Source: Pseudomonadota bacterium (lineage in GTDB: Bacteria; Pseudomonadota; Alphaproteobacteria; Rhodospirillales; Casp-alpha2). From it: a DNA stretch of 15,468 nucleotides. Positions 1-6,939 of the stretch are shown piece by piece. The stretch is from contig JADFNT010000010.1 of NCBI GenBank assembly GCA_022563215.1, forward strand, positions 1-15,468, in the 5' to 3' direction. The position numbers were made by a program, and so were the translations under genes. The notes under the pieces were generated by a model, which was given only the letters and a program-made list of their open reading frames with translations, was not told the DNA's origin and did no database searches. Positions within the stretch are counted from its first letter, which is position 1. The number at the start of each line of letters is the position of its first letter.

Positions 1-828
1 ACGAAAAAGACGAAGGAGAAGGGGAAGGACGCCGAGCGGCTGGACAATCAGTTCGATGTGTACGTCCAGAAGTTTATCAAAGACTACGAATTGAACGCCA
101 CCCAGAAGGAAGCGGCCCTCTCGATACTGCGCGAGATCAAGGCGAGATCGGCGGCGTTTCGCAGGGCCAAGAAAGACAATATCGAGGCGTTGCAGGCGGC
201 GTTGGCTGACGCGGATAACCTGCAGGGGGCGGAAACCCGCACCCTATTTGAAATCGATTCTTTTGCCCGACTCAATCTGGCCGACATTCATATGATCCAA
301 GGAGACCTCGATACTGCCAAGGGATACCTGGAAACCGTTTACCAGAATGCAGGAAAAGATGTTTACTTCATGGCCCAGACACGTTGGAAACCCCGCTGCC
401 TGATCACACTGGGCGAAATTTGGCTCCGCTTGGAGAAACCCAAAAAAACCGAGGCTTTTCTTGCGGAACTTGAAGCCCAGGGTTACACCGAATTATTCCC
501 TTTCAAAAAGCACCAGGTACGCGCAAACCGACTGAGGGGAGCGCTTCTATTATCACAGGGCCAGCCTGAGGATGCAGAAGCCGAAGTGAAGCTTGCTCTT
601 GAGCGGGCATTACAGTTGGAAAATCCAACCGAAATATGGAAATCCCATCAGGCCCTGGGTGACCTGTATAAAGAGCGGGGCAAGGCCAAGCTGGCCAAGA
701 CCCAATACCGCAACGCGGTCAAGGTCATCGAGGGGATCGCAAATGGCCTCACCAATCCGGAGCTTCGTGAGGGCTTCCTGCAGTCCAAGCCGATCCGGGA
801 GCTCTTCGCCCAGTCGAAGGGGGTCTGA
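1..828 (+). CDS. C-terminal part of a TPR-repeat protein (5' end outside window)
   Basis: The reading frame is open from base 1. A GTG at 58 is the first in-frame start candidate, but the frame continues upstream of it with a Lys-rich run (TKKTKEKGKDAERLDN), so the gene very probably begins before the window. Counting from the GTG, residues 1-50 form a charged, probably helical stretch. Helical-pair repeats of TPR type follow at about 69-99, 109-143, 153-187 and 193-227; the last two have typical spacing (ALLLSQGQPEDAEAEVKLAL, HQALGDLYKERGKAKLAKTQ). The tail VIEGIANGLTNPELREGFLQ resembles the C-terminal end of long TPR regulators such as adenylate-cyclase/AAA-ATPase/TPR proteins, so this may be the end of a large signalling protein. 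That is a family-resemblance inference: no catalytic domain is visible here. GC is visibly lower than in the cobalamin genes. The stop is TGA at 826-828. No partner gene is evident. Confidence 0.75.
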   Translation, partial: TKKTKEKGKDAERLDNQFDVYVQKFIKDYELNATQKEAALSILREIKARSAAFRRAKKDNIEALQAALADADNLQGAETRTLFEIDSFARLNLADIHMIQGDLDTAKGYLETVYQNAGKDVYFMAQTRWKPRCLITLGEIWLRLEKPKKTEAFLAELEAQGYTELFPFKKHQVRANRLRGALLLSQGQPEDAEAEVKLALERALQLENPTEIWKSHQALGDLYKERGKAKLAKTQYRNAVKVIEGIANGLTNPELREGFLQSKPIRELFAQSKGV

Positions 829-907
829 TCCCATCCGAATCGCACCTGCCCCCGACCACATATTCACCGCATAGAAGTACCTTCCCGATCTTTCCCAAAA
901 TTCCCTC

Positions 908-946
908 AGTTACGGATTTATCTTGATCTGTAACGCATCCGTAACT
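908..946. promoter_or_regulatory. Inverted repeat upstream of the MFS gene, candidate operator
   Basis: A perfect 10-base inverted repeat (AGTTACGGAT at 908-917, ATCCGTAACT at 937-946) is separated by 19 bases. A further partial copy of the half-site (GTAACG) lies at 930-935. It sits about 125 bases before the MFS start in the 242-base gap that follows the TPR gene. No T-run follows the right arm, so it does not look like an intrinsic terminator. It may be a binding site for a dimeric regulator of the transporter. No convincing -35/-10 pair could be fixed nearby. The rest of 829-1070 holds no recognisable gene. Confidence 0.35.
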
Positions 947-1070
947 TTCATGTTGCGGATTGGTACGTCCTCACTTGGTAATTTGGTTCCAACGCGGGCG
1001 AAAAATAACGCCGGCAAGCAGCAGGGCAGCCACGCCCGGTTTTGCAACCTCAACCCAAGAAGGGGACACA

Positions 1071-2396
1071 ATGAATACGATCCACGCCAATTCTCAAGTT
1101 CAAACGACCTCGCTCCACGGCACAGGTACGCTGCCTTTGGCGCCATTTTCAAACGTGGCGAAAGGTTTGCGAAGTCAGCACCAACCATCGGAAGACCCTG
1201 GGTATGGTTGGGTGGTGGTGGCAGCCGCTGCCATTTGCATGGCTTTCGGCAATGGGCCGCTTCTCACAATTTCAGTGTTTTTCAGCCCTCTGACCGCCGA
1301 ATTCGGCTGGCTGCGTGGCGAAACCGCGTTCGGCTATTTGGCGGGCGCGCTGGCCATGGGGATCGGCGGCATCGTCATGGGCTATCTGTCGGACCGCTAT
1401 TCGACGCGCCGGGTGGTGTTTGGCGGGTTGATCTGCCTCGGCGTTTCCTTGTTGCTGCTTTCCACCCTGTCGTCGCTTTGGCAGTTTTACCTGTTTTACT
1501 GCCTGATGGGCGGTTTCGGTTCCTCGTCCCTGGACGTGCCGCTGCTCGCCAATATCGGCCATTGGTTCAACCGCAACAAGGGCCTGGCGATCGGTCTCGC
1601 CACCGCCGGGCGGGCGCTGGGGCAGGGTTTCGTCCCCTTCCTTTCCGGCTATATGATTGCTGCTTCCGGCTGGCGCGACGCCTACACGACCCTTGGCCTC
1701 GTCACCTTGGTCGCGATGGTGCCGCTGGCGTTGTTGGTGAAAAACCCGCCCGGCTTCGAGGAAGCCAGAACCGCGTCGCGCGCCGCCAGCCAGGCCGAAC
1801 ATGACGAGGCCTATCCCCTGCCGCCGAAGGTTGCGGTATCCTGGATCGGCGTGGCGTCGATTTTCTGTTGCGCCTGCATGGGGACGGCCATGGTCCACGC
1901 CGTGGCCCTCGCCCAGGACGCGGGCCTCGACGCCGAAGACGCCGCCGCCGTGATCCTGTTGATTTACATTTCCGGATTTTTCGGACGCATTTTCTTTGGA
2001 AAACTGGCCGACCATATCGGCGGTATCCGCTCTTATTGGCTGTCCTCTTTCGGTCAGACGGCGCTGATCTTCTGGTTCGTTCAGATGCACTCAATCGCCG
2101 AGATTTACGTCCTTGCCGTTGCTTTCGGCTTCTTCTTTGGCGGTGTGATGACCGGCCTGACCATCTGCGTGAGGGAACTGACGCCTTTATACATGCGCGG
2201 CGTGGCAACGGGTGTCGTCTTCCTCCTGGCGTGGGTCGGCATGGGCATCGGCGGATACCAGGGCGGGCTGTTCTTCGACCTGAGCGGGTCTTATGTGGCT
2301 TCCTACGCCAACGCAACGATCGCCGGGGCCATCAACCTGATGATCGTCGGCGCGCTGTACGTTTTCGTCATGCGCCGGAAGACGGCCCCGGCCTGA
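1071..2396 (+). CDS. MFS transporter, monocarboxylate / oxalate-formate antiporter type
   Basis: A 441-residue major facilitator superfamily permease of the inner membrane. The ATG at 1071 is preferred over the longer frame (first Met at 960) because an AAGGGG ribosome-binding site (1059-1064) stands just before it and the added upstream residues look non-coding. Residues 1-45 are hydrophilic and cytoplasmic. Hydrophobic segments then follow in the usual pattern of about twelve, with a loop at about 225-255. Family signatures are GYGWVVV before TM1, the motif-A-like loop GYLSDRYSTRR at 104-114, and the WFNRNKGLAIGLATAGRALG to SGWRDAY block (165-205), typical of the monocarboxylate and oxalate/formate branch. 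A second motif-A-like loop (FFGKLADHIGG) lies near 308-318. The likely substrate is a small organic anion; which one cannot be read from sequence. It is monocistronic, followed by a terminator hairpin. Confidence 0.88.
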   Translation: MNTIHANSQVQTTSLHGTGTLPLAPFSNVAKGLRSQHQPSEDPGYGWVVVAAAAICMAFGNGPLLTISVFFSPLTAEFGWLRGETAFGYLAGALAMGIGGIVMGYLSDRYSTRRVVFGGLICLGVSLLLLSTLSSLWQFYLFYCLMGGFGSSSLDVPLLANIGHWFNRNKGLAIGLATAGRALGQGFVPFLSGYMIAASGWRDAYTTLGLVTLVAMVPLALLVKNPPGFEEARTASRAASQAEHDEAYPLPPKVAVSWIGVASIFCCACMGTAMVHAVALAQDAGLDAEDAAAVILLIYISGFFGRIFFGKLADHIGGIRSYWLSSFGQTALIFWFVQMHSIAEIYVLAVAFGFFFGGVMTGLTICVRELTPLYMRGVATGVVFLLAWVGMGIGGYQGGLFFDLSGSYVASYANATIAGAINLMIVGALYVFVMRRKTAPA

Positions 2397-2444
2397 CCGT
2401 TGGCCGATTATGGGTCTTCATCACGATGCCGGGGGGGGGAAAGG

Positions 2445-2472
2445 GGGCCGCGCCGCGGCCCTGAGTTTTTTG
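2445..2472 (+). terminator. Intrinsic terminator of the MFS gene
   Basis: A perfect GC-rich hairpin, GGGCCGC (2445-2451) pairing with GCGGCCC (2455-2461) around a 3-base loop, is followed after TGAG by a run of six T (2466-2471). It starts 49 bases after the MFS stop. On the opposite strand the hairpin is followed by C-runs, so it should act mainly on plus-strand transcription and does not serve the RidA gene. Confidence 0.7.
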
Positions 2473-2529
2473 GGGGGAGGTATTGGGGATCGCCTTGCTG
2501 CCTGGAATTTCTTTGGGCTAGTGCGTTAG

Positions 2530-2925
2530 TTAGTCCGCTGAGTCACTGGCGATCGCGATCGCTTCGATTTCAATCATCGCCTCGGGTGTGTAAAGCGCCT
2601 TAATCTCAACGATGCTGTCTGCCGGATACGGCGCCGAAAAATGCTTTCTGCGCAAATCAACCACGTGACTGAACTGGTCCATGTCGGTGACGAAGATGGT
2701 GACCTTCACGACTTTCTCTAAAGAACTGCCTGCCGCGGTTAACGCGCGATTCAGGTTGTGGAAGGCTTGTTCGCCTTGTGCGGCAAACCCTCCCTGGACA
2801 ATGTTTCCATCGTCGTCGTAGCCAGCCTGTCCGGATACGAATACAAACGGGCCAGACTTGATCGCCTGCGAAAGCAAGTACGGCTCGTAGGGGTCGGGTC
2901 GGGTTTTGATGCCCTGAATGTTCAC
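2530..2925 (-). CDS. RidA/YjgF/UK114-family protein lacking the catalytic Arg
   Basis: A 131-residue protein of the size and fold signature of the Rid superfamily, whose RidA members hydrolyse reactive enamine/imine intermediates as trimers in the cytoplasm. Visible family features are FVFVSGQAGYDDDGNIV (27-43), the helix QAFHNLNRALTAAGSSLEKV (53-72), KVTIFVTDMDQF (74-85) and the closing strand IEIEAIAIA (118-126). In archetypal RidA the PAR(S/T)xVEV motif carries the arginine that binds the substrate carboxylate. Here it reads PADSIVEI (101-108), with Asp103 in that place, so this is probably one of the Rid subfamilies lacking that residue, and deaminase activity should not be assumed. The start is GTG at 2925, with AAGGAG about 9 bases upstream. 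It lies 14 bases after the flavin reductase gene and is surely co-transcribed with it. Confidence 0.88.
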   Translation of the reverse strand: MNIQGIKTRPDPYEPYLLSQAIKSGPFVFVSGQAGYDDDGNIVQGGFAAQGEQAFHNLNRALTAAGSSLEKVVKVTIFVTDMDQFSHVVDLRRKHFSAPYPADSIVEIKALYTPEAMIEIEAIAIASDSAD

Positions 2926-2939
2926 TGGATGTCTCCTTT

Positions 2940-4082
2940 CTAACGGCTAACGTGTGTAAGTTGCGGTGTGATTTCAGGGGCTCGTGAAGCGGCATCCACC
3001 AGCGCCGGGTAGTCCGTGTAGCCGCGCGCGTCGCCGCCGTAGAATGATTCCGGGTCGGCCTTGTTGAGGGGCGCGTCCCGTCGAAACCGTTCTGGAAGGT
3101 CCGGGTTGGCGATGAAGGGTTTGCCGAAGGCCACCAGGTCGGCGGCGCCGGAAGCCAGGGCTTCCTCGGCCCGGTCCTGGTCGTATCCGCCATTGGCGAT
3201 GTAAACACCGGCAAAATTATCGCGTGCCGCCCGTGTGTCATAGCCATCGGCGGCGCTTCCGCCAGTCATGTCGTCCGTTTCGACCACATGCAGGTAGGCC
3301 AGCCCGAAACGGTTGAGTTCCCTGGCCACGAAACCGAAGGTGGCCTCGGGGTCGGTATCGGAGATGTCGTTGAAGGAATTGACCGGCGACAGCCGGACTC
3401 CCACCCGGTCGGCGCCCCAGACACCGGCCACGATTTCGGTGACCTCGTTCAGAAGTCGCATCCGGTTGGCCCTCGAGCCGCCGTAGCGGTCGGTCCGGAA
3501 ATTGGTGCTGTCGCGCAGGAACTGGTCCAACAGATAGCCATTGGCCGCATGGATCTCGACCCCGTCGAAGCCGGCCATCATGGCGTTCTCGGCGGCCCGG
3601 CGGAACTGCCCGACGATGTCGGGGATTTCCCCGGTTTCAAGGCCCCTGGGGGTCACGAAGGGCTTCAGCCCCTCTTGGGTGAAAACCTCGCCCCGGGGCC
3701 TGATGGCCGAAGGGGCCACCGGAAGCTCGCCGTCCTCCTGCAGGGACGGATGGGATATGCGGCCGACGTGCCAAAGCTGCAGAAAAATATGCCCGCCCAT
3801 GTCGCGGACGGCCTTGGTGATCTTTTGCCAGCCCTTGACCTGTTCCGGGGTGTGGATGCCCGGCGTTCCCGGGTATCCGGTTCCCTGGGGCGACACCTGG
3901 GAGCCCTCGGTGATGATCAAGCCCGCCGAGGCCCGTTGGGCGTAGTATTCGGCGTTCATGGCCTGGGGCACGTTGCCCTCACCGGCACGGTTACGGGTCA
4001 AGGGGGCCATGACGATCCGGTTTTTGAGCGTGTTGGGTCCGAGCCGGGCCGGTTTCAACAGGGTTTTGGTGCCCTTGGGCAT
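2940..4082 (-). CDS. Old Yellow Enzyme family NAD(P)H:flavin oxidoreductase (alkene reductase)
   Basis: A 380-residue FMN-dependent TIM-barrel enzyme of the classical OYE/NemA group, which reduces activated C=C bonds (enones, maleimides) or nitro/nitrate esters with NAD(P)H in the cytoplasm. Visible features are the N-terminal KNRIVMAPLTRNRA (20-33) with the Thr that contacts FMN; GLIITEGSQVSPQGTGYPG (54-72); LQLWHVGRISHPS (101-113) with the flavin-contacting Gln; the substrate-anion pair His178/Asn181 in EIHAANGYLLDQFL (176-189), with Tyr183 as likely proton donor; RTDRYGGS (196-203); and the phosphate-binding end IANGGY to VAFGKPFIANPDL (295-329). Length is normal. The ATG at 4082 has AAAGGA about 10 bases upstream. 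It is the first gene of a two-gene unit with the RidA-like gene, and divergent to a lysR remnant, the classical arrangement for LysR-controlled flavin reductases. The substrate is unknown. Confidence 0.92.
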   Translation of the reverse strand: MPKGTKTLLKPARLGPNTLKNRIVMAPLTRNRAGEGNVPQAMNAEYYAQRASAGLIITEGSQVSPQGTGYPGTPGIHTPEQVKGWQKITKAVRDMGGHIFLQLWHVGRISHPSLQEDGELPVAPSAIRPRGEVFTQEGLKPFVTPRGLETGEIPDIVGQFRRAAENAMMAGFDGVEIHAANGYLLDQFLRDSTNFRTDRYGGSRANRMRLLNEVTEIVAGVWGADRVGVRLSPVNSFNDISDTDPEATFGFVARELNRFGLAYLHVVETDDMTGGSAADGYDTRAARDNFAGVYIANGGYDQDRAEEALASGAADLVAFGKPFIANPDLPERFRRDAPLNKADPESFYGGDARGYTDYPALVDAASRAPEITPQLTHVSR

Positions 4083-4211
4083 TTTAAAGGTCCTTTTTTA
4101 TCAAATCGTTGGAGGGGGGGCCGGTGATCAACGACCGACCCTTCAAACTAACACCGGAAGATATAATCCATTGCCTAGGGTTTGATAATATTGTTATTTT
4201 TACTAAGTTTA

Positions 4212-4226
4212 ATGAATTTTATTCAT
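4212..4226. promoter_or_regulatory. LysR-box-like palindrome in the OYE/lysR intergenic region
   Basis: ATGAAT (4212-4217) and ATTCAT (4221-4226) form a perfect dyad around TTT. This contains the T-N11-A pattern (T4213, A4225) that defines binding sites of LysR-type regulators. It lies 33 bases before the lysR remnant's start and 130 bases upstream of the reductase start, in an AT-rich patch (about 4155-4232) that also holds a TATAAT at 4162-4167. The position between divergent regulator and target is the standard one. Binding is inferred from pattern and location only. Confidence 0.5.
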
Positions 4227-4258
4227 AAATAGGCGGCCACCATTTGACGGGTTGCGCC

Positions 4259-4420
4259 ATGGACAACAAAAATGAAATGGCCGTGTTCGTGCGCGTGGTG
4301 GAGGCCGGAAACTTTTCCGCCGCGGTCCGCGAACCGCGCCTGACGCCTTCGGCGGTTAGCAAGTTGATCGGCCGATTGGAAGCACGGACCACCCCTGGTT
4401 GGATCGAAGGCCCCTACTGA
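4259..4420 (+). pseudogene. Truncated LysR-type regulator (N-terminal helix-turn-helix only)
   Basis: The ATG at 4259 opens a 53-codon frame ending at TGA 4418-4420. The first 44 residues are a clear LysR winged-helix start: MAVFVRVVEAGNFSAAVR (7-24), then TPSAVSKLIGRLEAR (29-43), matching the usual FVRVVEAGSFSAAAREL...PAVSKxIxxLEARLG. After GRLEAR the expected LGVRLLxRTTR and the whole effector-binding domain (about 250 residues) are missing; the frame instead reads TTPGWIEGPY and stops. The recognition helix also looks altered (EPRLTPSAV where ELxLTxxAV is usual). The break lies about 60 bases before a palindromic repeat cluster, so a rearrangement or insertion probably removed the 3' part. 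It was once the divergent regulator of the flavin reductase gene. The fragment is unlikely to dimerise or respond to a ligand. Confidence 0.75.
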
Positions 4421-4445
4421 AAGGAACTGGTTTCCGCACGCGGCA

Positions 4446-4521
4446 AATGTCCGCTTTTGGCTATAAGCGGACATTCAGCCACCTAGTGATATATGTCTGC
4501 TTTACCCCCGAAAGCGGACAT
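4446..4521. repeat. Two tandem hairpins made of four copies of one palindromic motif
   Basis: Hairpin 1 is AATGTCCGCTT (4446-4456) with AAGCGGACATT (4465-4475), a perfect 11-bp stem with an 8-base loop. Hairpin 2 is ATGTCTGCTTT (4493-4503) with AAAGCGGACAT (4511-4521), 11 bp with one mismatch that would be a G-U pair in RNA, and a 7-base loop. All four arms are the same ATGTCCGCTT unit, so this is one element built from an inverted pair repeated in tandem. It resembles dispersed REP/BIME-like intergenic repeats, and similar motifs are familiar to me from alphaproteobacterial genomes. No transposase or RAYT-type gene is adjacent. It begins about 60 bases after the point where lysR loses similarity to its family. 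Confidence 0.75.
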
Positions 4522-4562
4522 CGCTGGCGTTGCGTTATGAGTCGATGACCTAATCGTACCCC

Positions 4563-4622
4563 TATCCCAGGCGGCACCCGCCAGCGCCGCCAGCCTTTCG
4601 TGCGTGCTGCTGAGCCGGGGCC
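4563..4622 (-). pseudogene. Detached 3'-terminal fragment of cobN (left direct repeat)
   Basis: These 60 bases match the 3' end of the intact cobN (7126-7185) in the same orientation, with four mismatches and no gaps. In the cobN frame it encodes PRLSSTHERLAALAGAA, against PRLNSTHERLVALAGAA in the intact protein. The stop TGA has become TGG, so there is no stop at the original place. Similarity breaks down at a GC hairpin immediately beyond (2-base length difference, then only ACAGGCC shared). The fragment has no start and no other cobN sequence. The mismatches are one silent, two conservative and one stop loss, so it is a diverged copy rather than a fresh duplication. Confidence 0.85.
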
Positions 4623-4729
4623 AACAGGCCCCGCTGCGGGGCTTTCCGGTATTCCCCCGGCTTCCCCTTGGCGGCCAATGCCGATAGTCTCAGCCCTTCG
4701 ATCGGTCTGAGCCAAAGCGGGAGGGTTGA

Positions 4730-5572
4730 ATGCAGGACCAACCGCCCATCGGGCAGGCGGTGTTGGAATTCTACAAGGTGCTTCCCTTCAACTACCGCCA
4801 TTCGGTCGCCGAACACGCCCAGCAGATCCGGGCCCGGGATGCGATCGCCGCGTACTCCGTGCTGCCGCCGCTGCTGCGAGACCCGGCGGCGCGGGTGCTC
4901 GAGATCGGCTGCGGCACCGGTTGGCTGACCAACGCCATCGCCTATCACTACCGGCGCCCGGCGCTTGGCATCGACTTCAACCCGGTGGCGGTGGAGCGGG
5001 CGCGCGCCGTGTCCCGGGCGTTGGAGGTGGAGTCGCAATTTCTCGTCGCTGATCTGTTCCAGTGGGCGCCGGACGCCCCCTATCCGCTCGTCGTCTCCCT
5101 CGGCGTCCTCCACCACACGGCCGATTGTGTCGGCGCCGTCAGGCGACTGTGCGTGGACTTCGTCGCCCCCGGCGGGCATCTCCTGGTCGGGCTTTATCAC
5201 CAGCCCGGCCGGCGGCCGTTCCTCGATCATTTCCAGGCCATGGAGGCGGCCGGCGCGAGCGAGGACGAGATGCGGGACCGCTTCGGGGAACTGGACAGCC
5301 GAATTGCCGAGGAAACGCACCTTGCGTCGTGGTTCCGCGACCAAGTGCTGCATCCTCACGAAACCCAACACACGCTCCGGGAGATGGTGCCGGTGATCGA
5401 GGACTGCGGCATGACCTTGGTCTCGACGTCAATCAACCGGTTCCAGCCGTTCCAGTCCTTGGAGGCGCTCTACCGGGAGGAACAAGGCTACGCCGAAATC
5501 GCCGCCGAGCGGTTGGCGGCCGGCCAGTATTTCCCGGGTTTCTTCGTTTTCCTGGCCGCCAAGCGGGCCTAA
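4730..5572 (+). CDS. Class I SAM-dependent methyltransferase, substrate unknown
   Basis: A 280-residue protein with the Rossmann-type methyltransferase core. Motif I is VLEIGCGTG (56-64), binding S-adenosylmethionine. The acidic end of strand 2 is GIDFNPVAVERAR (80-92), with Asp82 placed to hold the ribose. FLVADLFQW (104-112) supplies the adenine-side acid, LGVLHHTAD (124-132) is motif IV-like, and APGGHLLVGLYH (146-157) is the post-core strand. A C-terminal extension of about 120 residues (from about 160) carries FRDQVLHPHETQHTLREM and RFQPFQSLEALY and may form the acceptor pocket. The ATG at 4730 has GGGAGG five bases upstream. Its gene runs convergent to the hydrolase gene, 22 bases apart. 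It has no membrane segment and is probably cytoplasmic. The acceptor could be a small molecule, lipid or sugar; sequence does not decide. Confidence 0.85.
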   Translation: MQDQPPIGQAVLEFYKVLPFNYRHSVAEHAQQIRARDAIAAYSVLPPLLRDPAARVLEIGCGTGWLTNAIAYHYRRPALGIDFNPVAVERARAVSRALEVESQFLVADLFQWAPDAPYPLVVSLGVLHHTADCVGAVRRLCVDFVAPGGHLLVGLYHQPGRRPFLDHFQAMEAAGASEDEMRDRFGELDSRIAEETHLASWFRDQVLHPHETQHTLREMVPVIEDCGMTLVSTSINRFQPFQSLEALYREEQGYAEIAAERLAAGQYFPGFFVFLAAKRA

Positions 5573-5594
5573 CGCCCGGGCGGCGCAACCTCCG

Positions 5595-6758
5595 TCAGGA
5601 CTTCTCAAGGACGGCGACGACGTGGGGCAGCATGGCCTCGGCGACCGCCGCGTTGCCCTTTTCAGCCAGGTGAAAGGGATCGATGAACCGGGGCTCCGGG
5701 GTGTCGTCGAAAAGCCCGCTGATGTCCACGGCCCCGGGCATCGACCGGAAGTCCGGGTCCGACGTCAGTGCCCCGTAGACGGCCCGGAACAGCGGCGCGC
5801 GCAGCTCCGGCACCGATGCGCCGTCATGCTGATAGCGGGCCTCGTGGTCGGTGAGGTGCTTTTTGGTAAACAGAATCGGCTGCCAGAAAAACAGCGTCTG
5901 GACACCGTTGTCCTCGGCAACGGCGCGGATATGACGGAGGTTGTCTAGGTAGCGCCGGGCGACCTCGCGGCTCAGGGGACCGATGTTCTCGGCGGTCAGC
6001 ACCGGTTGGTCCCGAGACGCCGGCTTGATCGCCTCCTCCAGGGTTTGGTAGCGGCGCATGATTCGGGGCAGCACCGCGTGGAGAGCATGGCGGATCAGGT
6101 CGTCGCGCCGCCACGGCTGCAGCAGGTTTAACTCCTCGGCCCGACTGTCGGCGTTAAACACGGTGCCCGCGCGGCCCGACTGTTCGGCGGTGATGGCCTC
6201 GTTTTGGCCGTCGAGGAATAGCGCCACATGGGGGACGTTGCCGCGCGCGATCTCCTCGCTGAACGTAATGAAGGACTGGATCGCCGTATAGGCCGGTTGG
6301 CCGTAGTTGACCAGCTCGACATCGTGGCCCGCGTCAGCCAGCCTCTGGGCCAGGAGCGACGGTACCGTCTCCTCGTCGCGCACCCCTGCCCCTAACATTG
6401 TCGATCCGCCGAAGGCGTAAACGCGCTTGGCCGACGCGCCGCCGCGCTTCCCTTCCGGCGCCCAGGTGCGGCGCAGCCCGCCCTCGTCGATGGTAATGCC
6501 GGGGGCCTGGAATGGGCGCATCCGACCGCCGACGTGGGGAGCCCAGTCGATCCGCAGCCTCCAGAAGTCGACGTAGTATTGGCGCACCCAGTCCGCCCCT
6601 TCGTAAGCGTCGGCGAGCGCCCGATAGTCGGCCTTGCGCTGGGTGCCGTATCGGACTCGGCGGCTCACTTCCTTCCACAGATTCGGCAGGATCTCGATCG
6701 CCAGGATGACCAGCAGCAGACCGCCAAGGGCGTTCCAGATGTCTTGAACTATGACCAT
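5595..6758 (-). CDS. Membrane-anchored SGNH/GDSL-type hydrolase
   Basis: A 387-residue protein with one N-terminal hydrophobic segment (about 8-25, ALGGLLLVILAIEIL) followed by Arg/Lys-rich sequence, then an SGNH-type esterase core. Block I is VYAFGGSTMLGAG (113-125) with Ser119 as probable nucleophile (GGS instead of GDS). Block II is ELVNYGQPAYTAIQS (148-162) with Gly153. Block III is FLDGQNE (181-187) with Asn186. Block V is DPFHLAEKGN (360-369), giving Asp360 and His363 of the catalytic pair. All four SGNH residues are therefore present. Members of this superfamily cleave or transfer acyl groups on lipids, glycans or peptidoglycan. The anchor orientation is ambiguous because Arg/Lys residues follow the segment. 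The ATG at 6758 has only a weak GGAAA upstream. It is convergent to the methyltransferase and divergent from the small membrane protein. Confidence 0.82.
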   Translation of the reverse strand: MVIVQDIWNALGGLLLVILAIEILPNLWKEVSRRVRYGTQRKADYRALADAYEGADWVRQYYVDFWRLRIDWAPHVGGRMRPFQAPGITIDEGGLRRTWAPEGKRGGASAKRVYAFGGSTMLGAGVRDEETVPSLLAQRLADAGHDVELVNYGQPAYTAIQSFITFSEEIARGNVPHVALFLDGQNEAITAEQSGRAGTVFNADSRAEELNLLQPWRRDDLIRHALHAVLPRIMRRYQTLEEAIKPASRDQPVLTAENIGPLSREVARRYLDNLRHIRAVAEDNGVQTLFFWQPILFTKKHLTDHEARYQHDGASVPELRAPLFRAVYGALTSDPDFRSMPGAVDISGLFDDTPEPRFIDPFHLAEKGNAAVAEAMLPHVVAVLEKS

Positions 6759-6939
6759 CGAATCGGTTTCCAGTTTTCCCCTTTTCCCGGTCCCGGTTAT
6801 TGCGCCCCCGGCTGATCGCGGCTATAGCCTACCCCGGTGACCGGCGTGCCGTTGTGAGCGGACCGGCGCCACGATAATAAACGCGCCCTGATCCAGTGGT
6901 CCGACCCCGAAGATCAGAGAGTGCAAAGGAAAGGCGCCG

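Larger units (their letters stand above)
4421..4729. other. Gene-free junction: repeat hairpins, cobN fragment, methyltransferase leader
   Basis: No intact gene was found in these 309 bases. In order they hold about 25 bases of unassigned sequence after the lysR remnant, the palindrome cluster (4446-4521), about 40 bases of unassigned sequence, the detached cobN 3' fragment (4563-4622) with a GC hairpin (4616-4633), a second overlapping small hairpin (CCCCG/CGGGG, 4629-4641), and the leader of the methyltransferase gene with its GGGAGG ribosome-binding site (4719-4724). Open frames across this stretch are compositional; one begins inside the palindrome. Confidence 0.6.

Noticed and set aside
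960..1070. Upstream extension of the MFS gene from a Met at 960
   Set aside because: The added 37 residues look non-coding, while the ATG at 1071 has a proper ribosome-binding site.
2551..2564. GCGATCGCGATCGC palindrome in the RidA gene
   Set aside because: It lies in coding sequence for the conserved AIAIA strand, and one instance is not evidence of a HIP1-like repeat system.
4223..4474. Minus-strand 83-residue frame starting MSAYSQKRT
   Set aside because: Its ATG lies inside the palindromic repeat and the frame runs antisense through the lysR remnant and the operator region. It is a repeat-born open frame without family support.
4562..5371. Long minus-strand frame of 269 residues opposite the methyltransferase
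   Set aside because: It is antisense to a gene with clear SAM-binding motifs, is low in complexity (His/Arg/Gly rich), and follows from GC-rich third positions.
5564..5578. Hairpin CGGGC/GCCCG between the convergent methyltransferase and hydrolase genes
   Set aside because: The stem is only 5 bp with no T-run on either side, too weak to call a terminator.
6820..6829. GGCTATAGCC palindrome upstream of the hydrolase gene
   Set aside because: A single 10-base palindrome with no promoter context or second copy; probably chance.
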